NCBI GenBank assembly: GCA_037043015.1
Contig: CM073328.1
Coordinates: 9,273,495-9,337,494, forward strand
Length of the DNA stretch: 64,000 nucleotides
Origin: Bryum argenteum
Taxonomy: Eukaryota > Streptophyta > Bryopsida > Bryales > Bryaceae
Reading direction: 5' to 3'
Numbering within the stretch: the first letter of the stretch is position 1; each line of letters begins with the position of its first letter. Shown in pieces: positions 29,031 to 45,912 of the stretch. The notes under the pieces are model-generated. The model was not told where the DNA came from. It worked only from the letters and a program-made list of their open reading frames with translations, and did no database searches. Made by a program: the position numbers and the translations under genes.

Positions 29031-31389
29031 CAAAACACTACATTAAGGATGTTAAACTCTCTTATATTTGAAGTTGGCTTAATGAACCATAAAAGTTGAT
29101 GTAAGGTAAACATTGCTAATATCTCTCATAAATCACTCATAGATTTTCGAAACCTTTACAAAACAAAAAGTCTCATAGAATGACATTGGTAAACAATTGT
29201 ACAACCATAATCAAGACTTTGGAGCTCGGGGGGCACTAAGATATAATCCAAAGTTGACCTAGTTAAAATCAAGTTGATATGGGAAGATTTTGAAGAAAAT
29301 GCCTTACGGTGCCAACCATTTCAACGATTCTTGTTCAATTGTCAACAAGCCCATTTGTAGTAGCAATTTTTCACTTGTTACATACATTTATAGATCGTAC
29401 ATTAAAAATTACATATGATAGTACTATAAGCAAGGAATAATCATGCACTTTTCTTACTTTTTGATAAAACATCGTTATACTTTATTATTATTGGTGCATC
29501 AATATTACTTAGAAATTTTATATTTTATATTTTCTTTCAAAAAAATTTCATATTGATTTTTATTTTTAAAGTTCATTTTCCTAATTCTACGATCTTCATG
29601 CACTATACTTCACATAAAGTATGAATTATTTTTAAATTTTCAGTTACTGGACAAACATGCCCCTATACATTTTTTGAATTGTCAGTGGAGTAGAATGTCA
29701 CCATTTCTTTATATACATATGACTTTCAGCGATTTAAAAACCTATAACCATGTTTATCTTATTTGGTAATGGTCTTTGTTAATTTTTTTCTTTTGCAAAT
29801 TTTCAAAATCCAATATTTCAATATATAAGTGACCCAATATATAATTACATGTTATATTTCAATATTTAGTTTTTTGGTTTTAATAAGATTATCACTTTTT
29901 AAATTATAATTTAATCATAATTTAATTTTATTCTTAAAAATATATTATACAAAGTTGATTATATATTAGATGAAGATATTACATATAATTTAAGACTTAT
30001 AAATAACAAAGACTATTTTACAAGTAAATATTACAACATTATCATATCAATAATCACTCAATCATATTGCTTTCATGGAACAGAATTTTTTGGCTCGATA
30101 TTTCGAAAGACTTAGTCATGTGAATATTGTTGTAAATGTTTATTTATTCTAAATTTAGACCTCATCATAGTAAAAGTTTTGCTACTTTGTTAGATTGTGT
30201 CTATCAACTTAATTCAGATTCAAGAATTAAGTCAAAAAAATTAAGGGTGCGAATTAGTAGAATATTAGTACATATAACGATATATTGCATAGTTGGTAAT
30301 TATATTTATTATGAGTTGAAAGGTTAACAACTATGTCAATAAGGTGAATCTTATTGTTACAAATGTGACCAAAAATTGTACAAGCATACTTGTGTACACA
30401 ATACTCAAACTAGCAAGATCTACTCGAACTACTCGAACTAGCAAGATTTCCGCGTTTCTTCTCAAATTAGATCCCAAATAAGTACGTGTACTTTCAAATG
30501 CTAAATCTAATACATTCTCATACATACAAAGTGTAGTTGCATCACTCTTAACAGAAATCAACACAAAAATCACCAACACAAATCAGCACACAAATTAGCT
30601 AAATTAGCCTTCAAATGTGTACTTGTATACCAAATAAACTTGATTAGCCCTTCCAAACCACAATTGAGCTGCTATCAACCTCAAAACAATTAAAACATGT
30701 AAACTTAAGCTTATGCATATTCAAATGGTAGTCTTAACACCTCTTTACAGAGTGTGATTATGACTTTATCTACACATTTCAATAATTTAGGCTCTCAAAT
30801 GCGCTCTTAGGTACTAATTGTAATAAAAAACTCTTAAAAAATCACTATTAGTTTCTAATTCTCCATAATATTCCAATTAGGGTGCCCCTTATAGATATCA
30901 CTTTCTAAAATTAGTATTTATTTGTATTTGTACTTTAAATACCACAAAAATTAAGAAACTTCGTCTTTCTAAACCATAAAATAGTAGCTCACTCATTTCA
31001 TCACTCCAAATATATAGAATCCTAAAATGCAAAATTATTGGTGGATTCAACTTTTCTTGTTTGATTTTGTGATCTTAACAAAAACTAGCCTTTTCCAAGC
31101 TTTACCTCTCACGGTTTAAGATTCCCACGGCTTCAGCCCTACTGTATGTATTACCGCGGCTTTCAGAAGCGGAAGACTCGGCCCCTCGGACTCCGACGCT
31201 TCGTCGCAGATTCGCTGCCGCACCATTTTTTTCCGCACCATCTTCTCCGCGTCTCGTTCTTCGCAATCTGGCACTGAACTTTCTCGCAAAAAGATCGTAA
31301 CAGACTAGATCGTTTCATTTCCATCTCAACAATATTGCTCAATAGGAAGAAGAACGGGGATACGGAGACAGTAAGGAGAAGCTCGCACG
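29031..31389. other. AT-rich intergenic DNA and alpha-SNAP promoter
   Basis: Very AT-rich from 29400 to 31080 with no gene seen. Small direct repeats of ACTCGAACTAGCAAGAT occur at about 30420-30450. From about 31130 the sequence becomes GC-richer, probably the promoter and leader of the alpha-SNAP gene. Confidence 0.5.
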
Positions 31390-33847
31390 ATGGGAGACAA
31401 CAGGGCCAAGGGTGTGGACTTTGAGAAGAAGGCGGAGAAGAAGCTCGCTGGCTGGGGGCTTTTCGGTAGCACTCACAAGTTCGAAGACGCCGCCGAGTTG
31501 TTCGAGAAGGCGGGGAACGCTTACAAGCTTGCCAAAGCCTGTGAGTTAATTTTTAGGTTGTGAATGGTGTTCTTTTTAGTTTTCATCTGGTGACAGATTA
31601 AGATCGAGGAGTTTGGTGACACTTGTGCAGGGGACGAAGCCGCTAATGTGTATATTAAGCTGGCGAACTGTCAATTGAAGGTACGGATGTCTTATCTTGA
31701 TGTGTCGAAATCTTGAAGATTTAGGTTTTTGTCGCTTGGAACGGCTACTATTCATGTTGAGGAGTTTTTGATTGAATGGACGGATGTGTTCAGCTTGATG
31801 CCTGGATTTGATGTAATGGAAACACGAAGAATTTGGTGGAGCTTACGATTCTGGGGTGGTTCACTTTCTATTGCAGTTGGACAGCAAACATGAAGCAGCT
31901 GCGGCTTATGTTGATGCCGCAAATGCCTACAAGAAGAAGCCGGATGTTCACGGTAAAGCTCTCAAAAATGTGTCGGTTTCTGTTCTAGTTCTGGACTAAT
32001 GTATTGGTTGCGTGAACCACAAGTACCTTACATGTGTTTCCTTTTTGGAGTTACAGAGGCTGTTAGGATGATGAACATGGCAATACAGATGTTCGAAGAA
32101 ATCGGACGACTGTCCATGGCAGCTAAGCATTACAAGGTAATAATTTAATTCATGGTGACCTATTCTGAAGTGGTGAACTAGAAGGAATAGTTTAGAACGA
32201 TGGGAGCACAGTATCAAATAGTAGGTTTAGACAGTGTTCAGCATTTCACTAGCATGTTCACCTGTGACTCCGAATCGGCTGGCGTTGAGTTAGGTGGTGC
32301 ATGAGTTTAAATTGGTTCGAAGATGTGCTAGTTGTAAGATTAGTGTCATGTTCAACACGATGTTGATTATCAAGAACTGTATGATCCTTAGTGTTAGTCA
32401 GGCGATCCATTTCATGCAAACCTTTGTTTGAGTGAATCTGTACGTTATGGGATCTGTTAGATTTCACTATGGTAAGTTGCTGACGTATGGTCGTATGTAT
32501 ATAGGATATTGCGGACTTGTACGAGAAGGAGGAGGACTATCCGAAGGCTATGGAGTATTATGACAAGGCAGCCGATCTTTACTCAGGAGAGAACGTGGAT
32601 AGTACTGCCAACCAGTGCAAGCTGAAAGTTGCGCAGTACGCTGCTCAATTGGAACAGTAAGTTTGCCCTTCGGTCCATTTTATGCCAAAGCGGTACTTCC
32701 TTTATTGCACATCAATATTGATATCATATAGATTTCTCTTCATCTGATTGCCATTCTAGAGTATGCACAATTAGCTGTGAGAACTCCGTACAAGACGGAG
32801 TTGTTGTTTCTTGCAATATTTCTGTGTTCGGATCTGCTTAGTTTTGAAATTTTATGGTTGATCTGACAGGTATGACAAAGCAATTAAAATTTATGAGGCA
32901 GTCGCCAAGCATTCCTTGAACAATAACTTGCTGAAGTACAGTGTAAAAGGATACCTCTTGAATGCCGGCCTTTGCCAGCTCTGTTTAAATGATGATATTA
33001 AAGTCGAGAACGCCCTCCAAAATTATCAGGTTAGTTCTTTTCTGCCCTCATTCATGGTCGCAGTTGAGAGTGTAATCAAATACTTTCGAGTCATTAATAG
33101 TAGTATCATTGGTGTTTGTTGCTGCTGCTGCAGGAGCTGGACCCCACTTTCTCTGGCACAAGGGAATGCAAGTTCTTGCAGGTACCTTTTCTGGCCCGGT
33201 GTTCTGCCATTCTTGACATTCAACGAAAATACTGTTCTAAAAATAATTCGACCGTTCGTGTGAAAAGTGACGTTGTGACAGTGTGTCTATCTGATGTCCT
33301 CTATGCTGAAACGGAAGCGTGATGTGAACTCTTTCCAGGATTTAGCGGCTGCCATCGTTGAGGTCGACGCCGATAAATTTACCGATGTTGTGAAAGAGTT
33401 TGACAGCATGAGCCGTCTGGTGAGTCTTGTTTGCATGAGGAGAGTATTCATAGTAGTCACCAAGCTAATCAGTGCATAATATATGTTCATAATATACGTT
33501 TTGGATGCGGAGCCCTCACTTGAGTTCAGTGTCATAACGAATAATGTCAACCTAAAGGTATCAAAGATTTCATGCGGTGCAGTAATGAGCTTATCCATTG
33601 TCCTCAAACGTTTGCCTCTTAACAGAATATCTTTGTGCATGTTTACATTCAGATCTGTATACAGCCTTGCAGAAAGTCATATACGCAATCTATCAGCGTG
33701 CAGTGAAATGTTAAGTGACGAGAGAAAATAGATATATCCTGACATTCTGCGTTGTGCATACAGGACCAATGGAAAACCACGTTGCTATTGCGAGCAAAGA
33801 ATGCTCTGAAGAACAAAGAACAGAATGATGAGGAAGACCTCATGTGA
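31390..33847 (+). CDS. Alpha-SNAP (soluble NSF attachment protein)
   Basis: Nine exons (31390-31540, 31631-31680, 31877-31952, 32057-32136, 32505-32656, 32870-33029, 33134-33181, 33339-33419, 33764-33847) join in phase to 293 residues, close to the usual 289-295. The N-terminus [20 protein letters not shown] is the membrane-contacting loop region. TPR-like helical pairs follow, such as [20 protein letters not shown] and [20 protein letters not shown]. The C-terminus ends NDEEDLM; in this family the acidic tail with a near-terminal leucine stimulates NSF. The protein sits on SNARE complexes after fusion and recruits NSF to disassemble them. The first codon [18 protein letters not shown] fits the family start. 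Confidence 0.95.
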
Positions 33848-35660
33848 GGTGCTACTTGTTGCCACTCCGCGAGTTTGTATGGCTTACCTTTAGTTTACCT
33901 AAGATGGCAGAAGTTGTGGCGTACCATGCACCTGTGTAGATATCCTGGAGTCCGGGCTTTACGATTTCTTTTCTAAGATTAATGTCACGATGAATTGCTT
34001 CTCCACCTATACGTCTCGTCTACTATTCATCAGCTCACCGTATCTGATGTTTCCTGATGGCATATGTCCAAGAACCAGGAAAGCTTGTTCCTATTTGTTT
34101 CACAGGTCTATAATAAAGGCATGCACTGAGAGATCTGTAGCACAGGTTTGTACAATTTAATTCTACCTTGAATTGTGAAATAGAAGCACAGTATTTTTTT
34201 TGGGTTCAAGCGACTGTACTTTTGGATTGGTCTACTGGTCGTACCTCATGCACGATGGGGACTGGTTTTCGTTATAATCTTGTGAGCATGTGAATGAGGC
34301 GTGTCCATATCATCTATCATGATTATTGGTGGTTGTGCTATGCAGTCGAGGTCACATTCGAGCACACTGTCATTACCTAACTGCAGTTACGATGAGAGCC
34401 ATTGTTAAACATTGTTGGGTATACAATGTGGACATTTAGAATATGAAGGACGTCCTCTGCTTGCTCTTTCAACGCCGGTGACTTGTTCGAGTGACACTAC
34501 TCGTCAGCAACACGTGCTTGATACTCTAATGTCTGGAGTGACATGTGGGCTTCTACTCTTGTAACAGGTGGAACTTGTGCAGAGCTTTCGAGGTAGATCA
34601 TAACATTATAACGCATTTGCTCGTTCTCAATAACTTTTCTTTCGAAGGAAGAATTCCTACATCGAAATTAGTAAAAGGATGTACTAAAATACTCCCTCTG
34701 TTTCGGACGACTCGACCGGTACATACAGTAGAAGTACTCTTATTACCGGACAGTACAGAACGGAACAAATGAGGTTTAACTTTTATTTAGCCTGGCCCTC
34801 AAGATGAGGACTGTAGGAGTAGTTTGTCTGGTTTGATCCCCACTATGATGAGGACTGTAGGAGTATGTTAGTTTGTCCTAAATTATCCCGACCAATATGT
34901 AAATCTTTCTCAACATTCAAAAAGACCATTTTGCATTTGCTCGATTTTAACAGAACAATACTTGCTTCAACAAGTTACTTCAACCAGCTCATGCTTTACC
35001 AAACTCAAAATAGTGATACACTTTGGGAATTTACTAGAAACTCGCAAAACCCATAGTGTTGGTAATGTTGTAGCAGGACGTGTGCACATGTGAGAACGTC
35101 TGCGTGCAATTAGAAAGCTCGGTGTGAAGCTGAAGCTTACATGCCAGTGCTTGTTGAGCACTGACTGCGGCGCAATCAAAGGCAGTACACCAGGCCTGCA
35201 CTTCGATCAGGCGATAGTTGGAACGTTCTTGCGAGCTCGCCGATTGCTTCATCCCAGAAGTGAAGCCAAGTCAGTGCCACGCACATTATTCAGGCAGCGA
35301 CTTCCGCACACATCTGTGCATCCTTCACGCCATTTCATGACCTCCGGATGCGCACCACTAATGGACCTGGACGGCTGCCTGCAGTAGTTGGACAGTTGGT
35401 AAGACCACGCCCTCCCTGCCACATGGGGAGCTTTCATGCTCATGCGGCACCCGCCCAGCATTTTCTCACGTCCAGAATATTCGCGAGGGTATTAGTTTCC
35501 TAGTCAAAGGTGGCGCCTCTGAGCACGGGTAGACTCGCCACCTCACGGACGCTCTTTTCGGAGCTATCCCACCCGATGTTATCCCCAACTCTCATGCTGC
35601 CACCTCACCTGAGATGTCAATCCTCGGGTCCTTTTTCCCGCTCCTTTTGGGCTCGGACCG
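33848..35660. other. Intergenic DNA between alpha-SNAP and GDH
   Basis: No gene seen. GATGAGGACTGTAGGAGTA occurs twice (34803-34821 and 34847-34865). The start of 34689-34775 (CTCCCTCTGTTTCGG) recalls Stowaway-type MITE ends, but I found no good inverted repeat. Confidence 0.45.
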
Positions 35661-35667
35661 TATATAA
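35661..35667 (+). promoter_or_regulatory. TATA box of the GDH gene
   Basis: TATATAAG lies about 175 bp before the start codon in GC-richer DNA. Initiation would be expected near 35690 (inference). Confidence 0.6.
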
Positions 35668-35822
35668 GCCTTTGCTAACCAATTCATTAGAAACGGATTG
35701 CAGTCTCCTTGGCTCTTGAGAAACGCAAGAGGTGTCACGCACATAACTTATATACCAACCGTGAGGCTGAGTGGTGTTTGCACTTGTCGTGGTTAGATTA
35801 GTAAGTTGCATTACGGGATTGA

Positions 35823-38492
<2,670 letters not shown>

Positions 38493-40202
38493 ATTCTTTC
38501 TCATTTTTTAGTTTTTTAGAATCGATGAGTCGATTCATAACCATTGTATTTATTGGAGGTTTTTGTATAGGCATGGATGGATAGATGACATTGAATTTCT
38601 CGGATTTATTGTAGCTACGTGAGCTACTAATCTGTACGAGAATCACTTCAACAAGTGGGGAGTTTCTTGTACATCCCTTTTGAATAAGACATGAGACAGT
38701 TTACACTTGCCTACAGAGTTCAGAGATGGTGATCAGTTCCAAGTCGACTTACATGGACAATATTTGATGATGAGCACATGCAGAATCTTAAGAATTTAAG
38801 GGACATCATCAAAAATTGAAATCTGAATATTGTGTATCAGTGCGTATAACAGTGTATACATAGGATACTAGGACACTCAAGTCATTCATGTTTTTCTTCC
38901 CATCCACATTACAACTCAAAGGCAAGTACTTTGACTAAAAGTAATTATCCACGACCTCTATAGAAATGTGGTAATAGGTTAAGAAATCCCTTAATGCCAT
39001 CCAAAGTTACACTAGGATATACATTGGTCAAAGGTTGTCGTAACCTCCAAGATTACATCTCGAAGAATTATTAGTCAAAGGTGGCTGGTCATGGTTTCAT
39101 GATGTTTCTTGGTAAGCCAAAATATAATTGAACATTTGACCATTTCAAGAGAACCTAGAGATAAAAGGTATGTGTTATCTGTGCTCATTGTTCTACAACT
39201 GTACACATACACGACACAGATACAGCATACCAATTCATTGAAATTCAAGAAAATTGGATTAAGTTGGTTGCATATTATGGCCTCAAAGCTCTCTCCAGAA
39301 TTTCTAAGCTTCACAGGCGAGCATATGCCATATCCGTATACCACTTTCTGACTGACAGTTGCATCTCGAGCACAAGGCAAAGAAATTGATTTTGAAGATA
39401 GGCATACAATGCACCTAAGAATCAGAAGAAAAGAAATGTGGCCACAAGGGGGTCCTTGATCATTCTGGAATTTGAGTTATGCAATCTAATTCAAGGGCAC
39501 ACCTAATTCAGTTTCTAAGTTGTACGACCGTAAATAGAATTTTCAAAATCTCTTAAAATCAAACCTCATCTTTGAAAAAAATTACATACAACAACAAAAT
39601 CCCACCTTCTTTGATGCATTGGGATCTTGCACTTTTCTCCAAGAATATGTAAAAACAGACAATCGCATTATCATGGTAGGAGATACGCTTATCAACAAAA
39701 GTCGCCATTCTAGTGCCTCCAGTAGAGTGGACTGACTGACAACTTAGAAAAATTAGTTTCACTCGAGCTCAAGTTTGTAATGAGTAGAAGACCGGGAAGC
39801 CAGTTGGTTTCAAGCAACTCATAGTATTACATTCAGATGCAAGAGTTTGCTTCCCGGCACTCAATCATCCCAAGTACTCCAACTACTGTTACTCATTTCA
39901 AGCCATCTAGCTGAGGATTGTACTCACGGATTCAACTTGTACAGGCAACTGAAGCAGCCGCTGTGGCCTGCTCAGGGCTCTCTACCAATCTCGACAACAG
40001 ACAAACCTCATCAAGGCTCGCATGGGAGCACGCCAATACACTCTCTCTCTCCGAGATCCTGAATAATGGGTGCATTGCAGAGAGCCATCATCTTACTATT
40101 ACGATGTAATTTCGAGCGAATTACGAGGTCCTTCAACTCACTATGGTACCTCCGCAAGTAGGGTGGGTATACTCCACCTACCATCCTCAATAGCTATGCT
40201 TA
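38493..40202. other. Intergenic DNA
   Basis: No gene seen. Small open frames on both strands lack motifs and splice logic. The right part will contain the 3' untranslated region of the - strand TFIIA gene. Confidence 0.45.
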
Positions 40203-43015
40203 TCAAAACTCGAACTCCCCGGTTGCCTGTTGCAAAAAGACAAAACATATCAGACCTCTACAAATGTCCTCCATTGGGGTTTCGATACAGTGCATTTCAA
40301 CTCTGAAAGAGACGGGATCCGATGTGGGAGAAATGCTCACCTTTACAAATAAAATGTCACGATTATTCAAATGCATGATGCCATCCTTCAAAGTGCACTT
40401 CCACTTGTTCTTTGACCTCGTCACCTGCTCAGCATGATATAAGAAATTAGGTGACTTCCACTCGCAGATTAAAAAGCTTAGTACTCTGATGGCATTTAAG
40501 GCTTCTGGCTGACCTTATCGAACTGAGCAAGCACTAAATGGTTGGTAGCCGGTTCTTCGTCACCGTGGTCAGCATCATCCACGTCATCATCGTCATCGTC
40601 TTCATTCAGCGGCGGTTCAGAGCCCTCGGACTCTGTTGGCTCCACATTTGCTGCTGGGGTCGCAGCGCTTGGTGCCGGGTTCTCTGCGTAACATTACATG
40701 CTCTTCCACGTCAATGAACTCTTCTTAACTGCTGTTGTTCTTTCGGCATATGACGATACCGCTTATCTACCAAAGAACAATACGAGAGAAACTAATAGAA
40801 GATACTTACCGTCCTCCTCAGGCTCGTTGTAGTCCTCTGCAACAGCCTGAAACACCAACAAGATCACCAATATGGTGCAAGTCAGGAGACACAGGTCGGA
40901 TGATCAGGAATATGAATAGGGAGCTCACAAGAAACTTCTGGTCTACTTTCAAGATGATTAAAGTCAGGAAATTACATCATCGTACTCGTCATCAATTCCA
41001 TCCACTTGAGGAATTACTGACAAGCTCTGCGAAGCTTTCGCACGTAGCATCTGCTCGATAACAGCATCTGCATTCTGCCGGTGTTGCACCCACAACCGTA
41101 CATCTCCGCTCCTTCCAACACTTCTCTCCGTCACCCAGCTTCTGAGTGCTTCGGAATCCTGAGAAAAAGAGGGTCAATATAGAATCATTAACATAAACAT
41201 CAGCTGATATCCTATTCCTTGTTTTCGCAAGCTACATCAAATCCAATCAAGAGGATCGATGGGAAACAATATCTGCGAGAATTTCAGAATTCAAATAGTT
41301 GATGTCAATAATGTGTTCGTATCCAAGTGTCTTAACTCGGGATGGAGTTTCGGAGGAACCAACCGTAACAGGAGAGCTCACGCCCATCGATGTAGACAAT
41401 TCATCATCGTCAGCACCATCTCGTTGCGGGATATAATAACCTGAGCTTATTTCATCGTGTTTTCTCTTCCCTGTCGATATGGTCAAAAAGTCCTGTATCA
41501 CCCATTCATCAAAGTTAGATGATGCGATACAAAGACACCATAATAGCAAGCACCTGTACAGGGTCCAAGCATGACAATGTAGGGTGAAGAGGGGGGGGGG
41601 GGTGTGAAGTAGAATCACCAAGTACCTTAGTTATAGGAGCTTGTGCTGAGCCAGGAATCTGTGCTAAACCATTATCGCCTTCTTCCCTTTCCTCATAACC
41701 TGAACCAAGATGGTCACGAGATCAACGTCAGCAAAACAGAAATCAACAACCAAATGAACACTACTCTTGATTAACATAAGCCGGTACTTCATAGAGTCAG
41801 AAGAGACAGGATCTGATCATTTGAATGTTACTTCCGCAACACTCGATAACAGCAACTACAAAAGAATTGCAAGAGGAAGCAAGTGACTCTCACTACAGAG
41901 CAACTGAAAAGTTGTAACTAATATCACTAGTGAGAGCCCATGAACTTACTTTCGTTCATATTGAGCTCAACGCCACGATGTTTATGGTTCATCCAGGGCG
42001 CTGGCTGTTGCTGTAAACGTCAACAGAGATATAGATGTTCAATAAACTCTCGAGTATACTAGCTACTAGGCGACTGTCTGAAGGGGTGTGTGATGCAGGG
42101 CATCTGAGGCATGTGATAAAAAAGACCTGAAGCCTAAAAGGTGAAATACATGTCACATCTGACCTGTATCAGAATTCAATCGAACAAGAAAAACAGACGA
42201 ATGCTGTGCAATGTACCATGTAAGTACTGGGTGCTCCGTTCCCCATTCGAGCAGCAGGATGATGCCCAGAGTTGAGCTGCAACGACTCCTCGCTGGGGCC
42301 TGGAGGCATGTACTGGAACATCACAGGCTCCCGAGTACTCGTTGACCCACCCATCTGCCAATAGCATCATACCATGATGTGCCACAGCTCAATATGATTG
42401 TGCTATACATTGGTTCCACTTCTGTCTCTACTGAAAAACGACACACACTGCTTACACATAGCCAAGCACCAGCCATACCCGTGAGAATGGCATGTCACTG
42501 GGTGGAGCCTCGTACTCTTCCGTCGCCACATAAGGCTCATTCAAGTCGTGCACGGGAGTAGCCACTGCTTGCGAGATGGGCTTGGCCACTAGATTTCCAG
42601 GCACCTCGTGAGCGGAAGACTCCTGAATGGCACCTGACTGCACCAACTTCAGCTCCCAAAGCTGCTCGAACACACAAACACACAAACATATATGTAAATA
42701 AACACACCACTGTCCACGTAGGTTCTACAGTAGAGATTGTCATACCCAACTACGACCTAAGAAGTCATCATTAAGGCATACAGACAAGTCAAAGCTCCAA
42801 GTGTTACTCACAGAGGACCAACGACATAAGTGGTCATATTCAGTAAGGATACCTAGGCTTACCGATTGGAGCTCGTTGAGCACATTATCATCGACTCCTT
42901 CACTCTGAAAGTCAGTGCGCACATTGTTGATCACATCCTCAACGACATGGAGATAAACATTGGAAACGCTCATTGCCATTTCCTTCTCCTTGGCCTGTTG
43001 CTTCAAGTTCGCCAT
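40203..43015 (-). CDS. TFIIA large subunit (alpha/beta precursor), copy 1
   Basis: Eleven exons on the - strand join in phase to 411 residues: 42863-43015, 42479-42661, 42217-42354, 41950-42010, 41626-41699, 41364-41492, 40976-41158, 40810-40846, 40514-40683, 40341-40424, 40203-40226. The N-terminal four-helix part reads VSNVYLHVVEDVINNVRTDF and LWELKLVQSGAI. The middle is a non-conserved spacer (EPVMFQYMPPGPSEESLQL). The acidic region NEDDDDDDVDDADHGDEEPA precedes the beta-barrel end, with LAQFDKVTRSKNKWKC, KDGIMHLNNRDILFVK and ATGEFEF. TFIIA stabilises TBP on the TATA box in the nucleus. The exon 6 donor (GTTGGT) is weaker than in copy 2, so its end is less sure. Confidence 0.92.
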
Positions 43016-44381
43016 CTTGAGGAAAACTTAATGTTTCCAACCGGAAAAACGAAATCGTGTCTCCTTACACGTCTACTGCTTAAGAAAAATTAACGACAGA
43101 ATAGATACATATATCTCTATCTGCTATTTCTTCTGTGAACTCCTCAAAAAACCCTGCACGCAATAGGCACCAAATCAGGACAAACCCAAAACCAGCTTCT
43201 AAGGTGCAATTCGTAACCTAACATAGAACGAGCTAATCGCAACTATCTTCAATGATAGAAACAGGGGATTCCAGGAGCGCAATCCTAAAACCCACAAAAA
43301 GCCCAGGCCTGGACAGCTGCTACAATGCGACCAGGCAGAGAGAGACTCACTCGCTAAAAACCCATCACCGACACCCCAATCCGCCAAAACCCCAAAAAAG
43401 CTTGTAATGCTTTGAAGCTGAGGCGCAGCCAAGTGTAGTGGGTGGTGGGCGGTGTTAAGGTGGGGAAGGGAGCGGCGAGAGTAGGCTTAATTGATGCTGC
43501 TGCTGGAAGGTGGGGCGCAGGCAATCAGGAGTTGCGTGAGGGTTTTGTATGTTAAGAATCAGGATTAATCCGGTCGCTGGCTTGGCTGCTTGCCTGCAAG
43601 GAATGAAAAGAGCTCAGGAGGCAGCGTGCGCCAGTCTGCTGGAGGTCGGCGATGGAGGCGAGCTCCGCAAAACTTTTGCAACTGGGACGCCGTGGCTCTT
43701 AAGTACTCCCTCGCGAGGGAGACGAAGCTTTTATATCAATCATCAGCCAGGCGCCCCGCTGGATGAATGCTTTCGTCGCGTGGACGGATGATATTTCTGC
43801 TTGAATAGATGGTTTCTGTTTAGTTTATTCGCTTTTTTGGGCAGACCGAGATGGTGTATTAATCGTCTGCCCGTTGCCCTTACCGGAAGATCGTCGTCAA
43901 CTTCTCTGCCCGAGTTAAAGTCTGCCAAACGGATCGGCGACTTATCTCTCGTAAATTTTAATCTACTCGTATATTGCCCAATTAAGTAAAAATTTGTATC
44001 TTGAGTATTTGGTTTTACAAGTGGGTGTGTGATCTGTTTTCAAATCCCTAGTAACTGTTCAATTTACTTTTTGGTATAGAGACAAAGTGCAGTCTATTTG
44101 TTGATTTTCTGCAGCTGGGGACTTTGACCAAGTGAACAATCAATTATACACAAGTGTGCAATTCATCTAAGAATCAAAAGTAAGAGTGCAATTCAACTAA
44201 AAATCAAATGTGAGCGTGCAGTCTATCTCTCAGTGTATTGAGTAAGCATACAATCTATTTGTCAATCAAGCGTACAATACATTTGTCAATAGTGAGCAAG
44301 CATGCAATCTATTGTCATTATTGACCAAGCGTGCAATCTAAAGCATGCTATTTGTCACTTTTGTAGAATTGTACAAGTTTC
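43016..44381. other. Promoter of TFIIA copy 1 and intergenic DNA
   Basis: The perfect palindrome CTCCCTCGCGAGGGAG lies at 43706-43721. A related phrase CTCCCCCGAGGGAGACGAAGC occurs upstream of copy 2 at about 51367, so the tandem duplication includes promoter DNA. Degenerate copies of GTGCAATCTATTTGTCAAT fill 44100-44350. Confidence 0.5.
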
Positions 44382-44474
44382 CTGTTAATCCTAAGCATGT
44401 GTGCAACTACATCTGTTAATCGTGAGCATGTGTGCAACTACATCTGTTAATCCTGAGCATGTGTGCAACAACAA
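44382..44474. repeat. 31-bp tandem repeat, three units
   Basis: Three adjacent units begin CTGTTAATCCTAAGCATGTG, at 44382, 44413 and 44444. The last diverges at its end. Confidence 0.85.
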
Positions 44475-45184
44475 GTGTACAAGTACATCTTTCTACTACA
44501 ATTTTTATTTTTCCCATCAACATATCCACATAATAATAATGTTCTTTAGCCACATGGAAGGAGAAAAATAATTAAATTGTTATTATATTCATCCATTCGA
44601 CACAAAGTATGTACCTCTTCGTGTTTCTAGAAATTGATTAAATGTATGGCTTTTATGTGGAATTGTTTCTTGCCATATAGGTACGAACAACATGATTGTA
44701 ACAATAGTCTCCAACATTTAAGACTGCTTTTAGAATATAATTGTTGGTAAATTTTACCTGAAGTAAATAAAAGGCATGGAAGATTTAAGACATTTAGATT
44801 AATAGTCATATAAGCAACTATATGCATGTGTCTAATCCTCTTTTATATATTCTTACAAAGATCTAACTACTTGCAAATTATTGATTAATAACAAAAAATA
44901 CCGAAAGTGATAAATTCATGTTGAAATTATCAAACACAATTTGAAAGGAACGACGTGGGAGAAATTTGAAGGTTACTACCCCCTTAGGCTTTTAGAGGTA
45001 AAGATCAAAGAGATGGAAAGGCCATTTTTTGACTTCTCTTAAAATGTCCTTAGATTAAAGATTGCCGTCTTTATAAACATGAGAATATTGGAAAGTGTAT
45101 AACTCATCAGTGGCCCTAAAACCCTTTGTTTCCCTAACATAATTCTATGAAGTGGAAAATTTAAGGCTATTCAAGGCAATATAC

Positions 45185-45545
45185 AAATTTGATTGGTTCA
45201 AAGCCTTGCTTGAAAATTGCCCAAAATATATATATCTTGCTCGATTTGTATCAAAGCCTTACAAAACAAATAATATGAATCAAGATGCAGATTTATAAGT
45301 TGAATGTGGTCAAGGAGGAGGGATTGCTAAATGCAGCACCCCTTTGAATCCACACACTTTCACAACAAAGGCTAAATGACGGTGTTAGCCTTCCACAACA
45401 TGATGACAAAAATTCAAAGTACTTGAAGTTTAAAATTTATGAGGTTGAAATTTCACAAGGTGGGATGAAATCTCCCAAAAGTCAAGTTAACTTGAAAAAA
45501 TAGTGCGCTTGAGTGGAAGTTGGATAATAGGGTGGCCGGGTGCTA
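45185..45545 (+). repeat. Dispersed repeat, copy A
   Basis: Shares phrases in the same order with 53385-53660, including GACAAAAATTCAAAGTACTT and ATCTCCCAAAAGTC. It abuts the SINE at 45530. I recognise no family. Confidence 0.6.
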
Positions 45546-45912
45546 TCGGCAACCGGCGAGTGGTGGAGGGTTCGAATAGCTAGTGCATTGTGAGAGGAGG
45601 AGGTCGTGGGTTCTATTCCCCATGCGGGCGTGGTGCTCACCACTATAGTCCACCCAACTATTGCGGGGGGTCTTTGGACCTTGTTGTATGGGTACCTCAA
45701 AGCCCTTTGGGGGGATACTATGTCAAGTATCTTCAAGGCATTAGTAACTAGGCTAAAAACTAGCATAGTTATAGTGTCCACTCTCGAGAGGGGGAAGTAG
45801 TATTGTTCCAATTTCCCCTTGTCCGGTGGCCATCGGGATATTAACATTACGAACGGACACTTCATTCACGCCGGCCCCTTAGAAAATGACCGGAGTTTCT
45901 ATATATCTATCT
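45530..45912 (+). mobile_element. tRNA-type SINE, copy 2
   Basis: Diverged direct-orientation copy of 28660-29030. GTGGGTTCTATTCC at about 45607 resembles a pol III box B, and GAGTGGTGGAGGGTTCGAA lies upstream. The 3' part runs GTACCTCAAAGCCCTTTGGG, then AGTATTGTTCCAATTTCCCC, and ends GAGTTTCTATATATCTATCT. No coding sequence. Confidence 0.7.

Noticed and set aside
34680..34775. Stowaway-type MITE suggested by CTCCCTCTGTTTCGG
   Set aside because: I found no matching inverted end and no TA duplication.
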